DNA from: JAUREX01 sp044356825 | GTDB taxonomy: Bacteria > Pseudomonadota > Alphaproteobacteria > Rhodobacterales > Rhodobacteraceae | Direction: 5' to 3' | DNA length: 28,508 nt | Assembly: GCA_044356825.1 (NCBI GenBank) | Contig: JBIKVM010000013.1 | Coordinates: 1-28,508 of the forward strand | Part shown: in pieces, positions 28,454-28,508 of the stretch | Layout of the letters: each line of letters starts with the position of its first letter | Position numbering within the stretch: position 1 is the stretch's first letter | Position numbers and translations under genes: made by a program | The notes under the pieces: generated by a model | Told to the model about the DNA's origin: nothing | Seen by the model: the letters and a program-made list of their open reading frames with translations, nothing else | Databases searched by the model: none

Positions 28454-28508
28454 CTAACTCCGCGGGCCGGGCTCGATCCCGGCCTGCGGCAGAAGCGTCG
28501 CGATGCGA
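28454..28508 (-). CDS. Partial gene, C-terminal end only
   Basis: On the minus strand a frame enters from the window edge and reads RIATLLPQAGIEPGPRS before TAG at 28456-28454. The third codon positions are nearly all G or C, like the real genes around it. It converges on the SDR gene with a gap of six bases. Too little is visible to name a family, and a chance frame cannot be excluded. Confidence 0.4.
   Translation of the reverse strand, partial: RIATLLPQAGIEPGPRS

Overview
The window is about 28.5 kb of very GC-rich DNA, densely packed with genes that have strong G/C preference at third codon positions. Gene content and order point to an alphaproteobacterium of the Rhodobacter/Paracoccus/Roseobacter group (Rhodobacterales). 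The clues are an F1-only ATP synthase operon (atpHAGDC, no F0 genes), an unsplit pntA followed by pntB, an acetyl-type MetA, a zinc-lid adenylate kinase, and a gloB next to a small atypical methyltransferase. No mobile element, CRISPR array, rRNA or tRNA was seen. This is chromosomal housekeeping DNA with one less ordinary accessory locus.

Layout. (1) 1-4228: the tail of a PLP-dependent dehydratase, then clpA and gloB on the minus strand, and a divergent methyltransferase gene. (2) 4229-9307: a 204-bp leader with a promoter-like sequence and a perfect inverted repeat, then atpH, atpA, atpG, atpD and atpC, closed by a strong hairpin. (3) 9278-12050, minus strand: a P-loop ATPase of unknown role, metAA (homoserine O-acetyltransferase) and a lipoprotein alpha/beta hydrolase, in that transcription order. 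(4) 12195-17161, plus strand: pntA, pntB, a DUF3422 membrane-anchored protein and an AhpD-like peroxidase-family protein, a redox-flavoured cluster. (5) 17300-26164: an acetate-centred region. It holds acs and adk on the plus strand, two small membrane proteins on the minus strand, a sodium:solute symporter with its DUF4212 small subunit on the minus strand, and a divergent pair made of an unknown 208-aa protein and a 723-aa DEDDh exonuclease-CBS-CBS-DUF294 nucleotidyltransferase fusion. (6) 26048-28508: truA, which overlaps the fusion gene tail to tail by 117 bp; a gene-poor stretch; an apparently frameshifted small ORF; an SDR protein with a degenerate active site; and the end of a minus-strand gene.

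How the parts may work together. Acs consumes ATP and releases AMP, and the adk directly behind it would recycle that AMP to ADP. The divergently organised symporter would bring in the substrate, and the exonuclease/CBS/DUF294 protein, with its adenylate-sensing CBS pair and GlnD-like nucleotidyltransferase motif, is a candidate regulator of uptake or activation. This last link rests on gene context and is inference. The best candidates for something under-described are this regulator with its unknown partner, the terminator placed just upstream of the two small membrane-protein genes, the 117-bp antisense overlap with truA, and the frameshifted ORF in front of the degenerate SDR.
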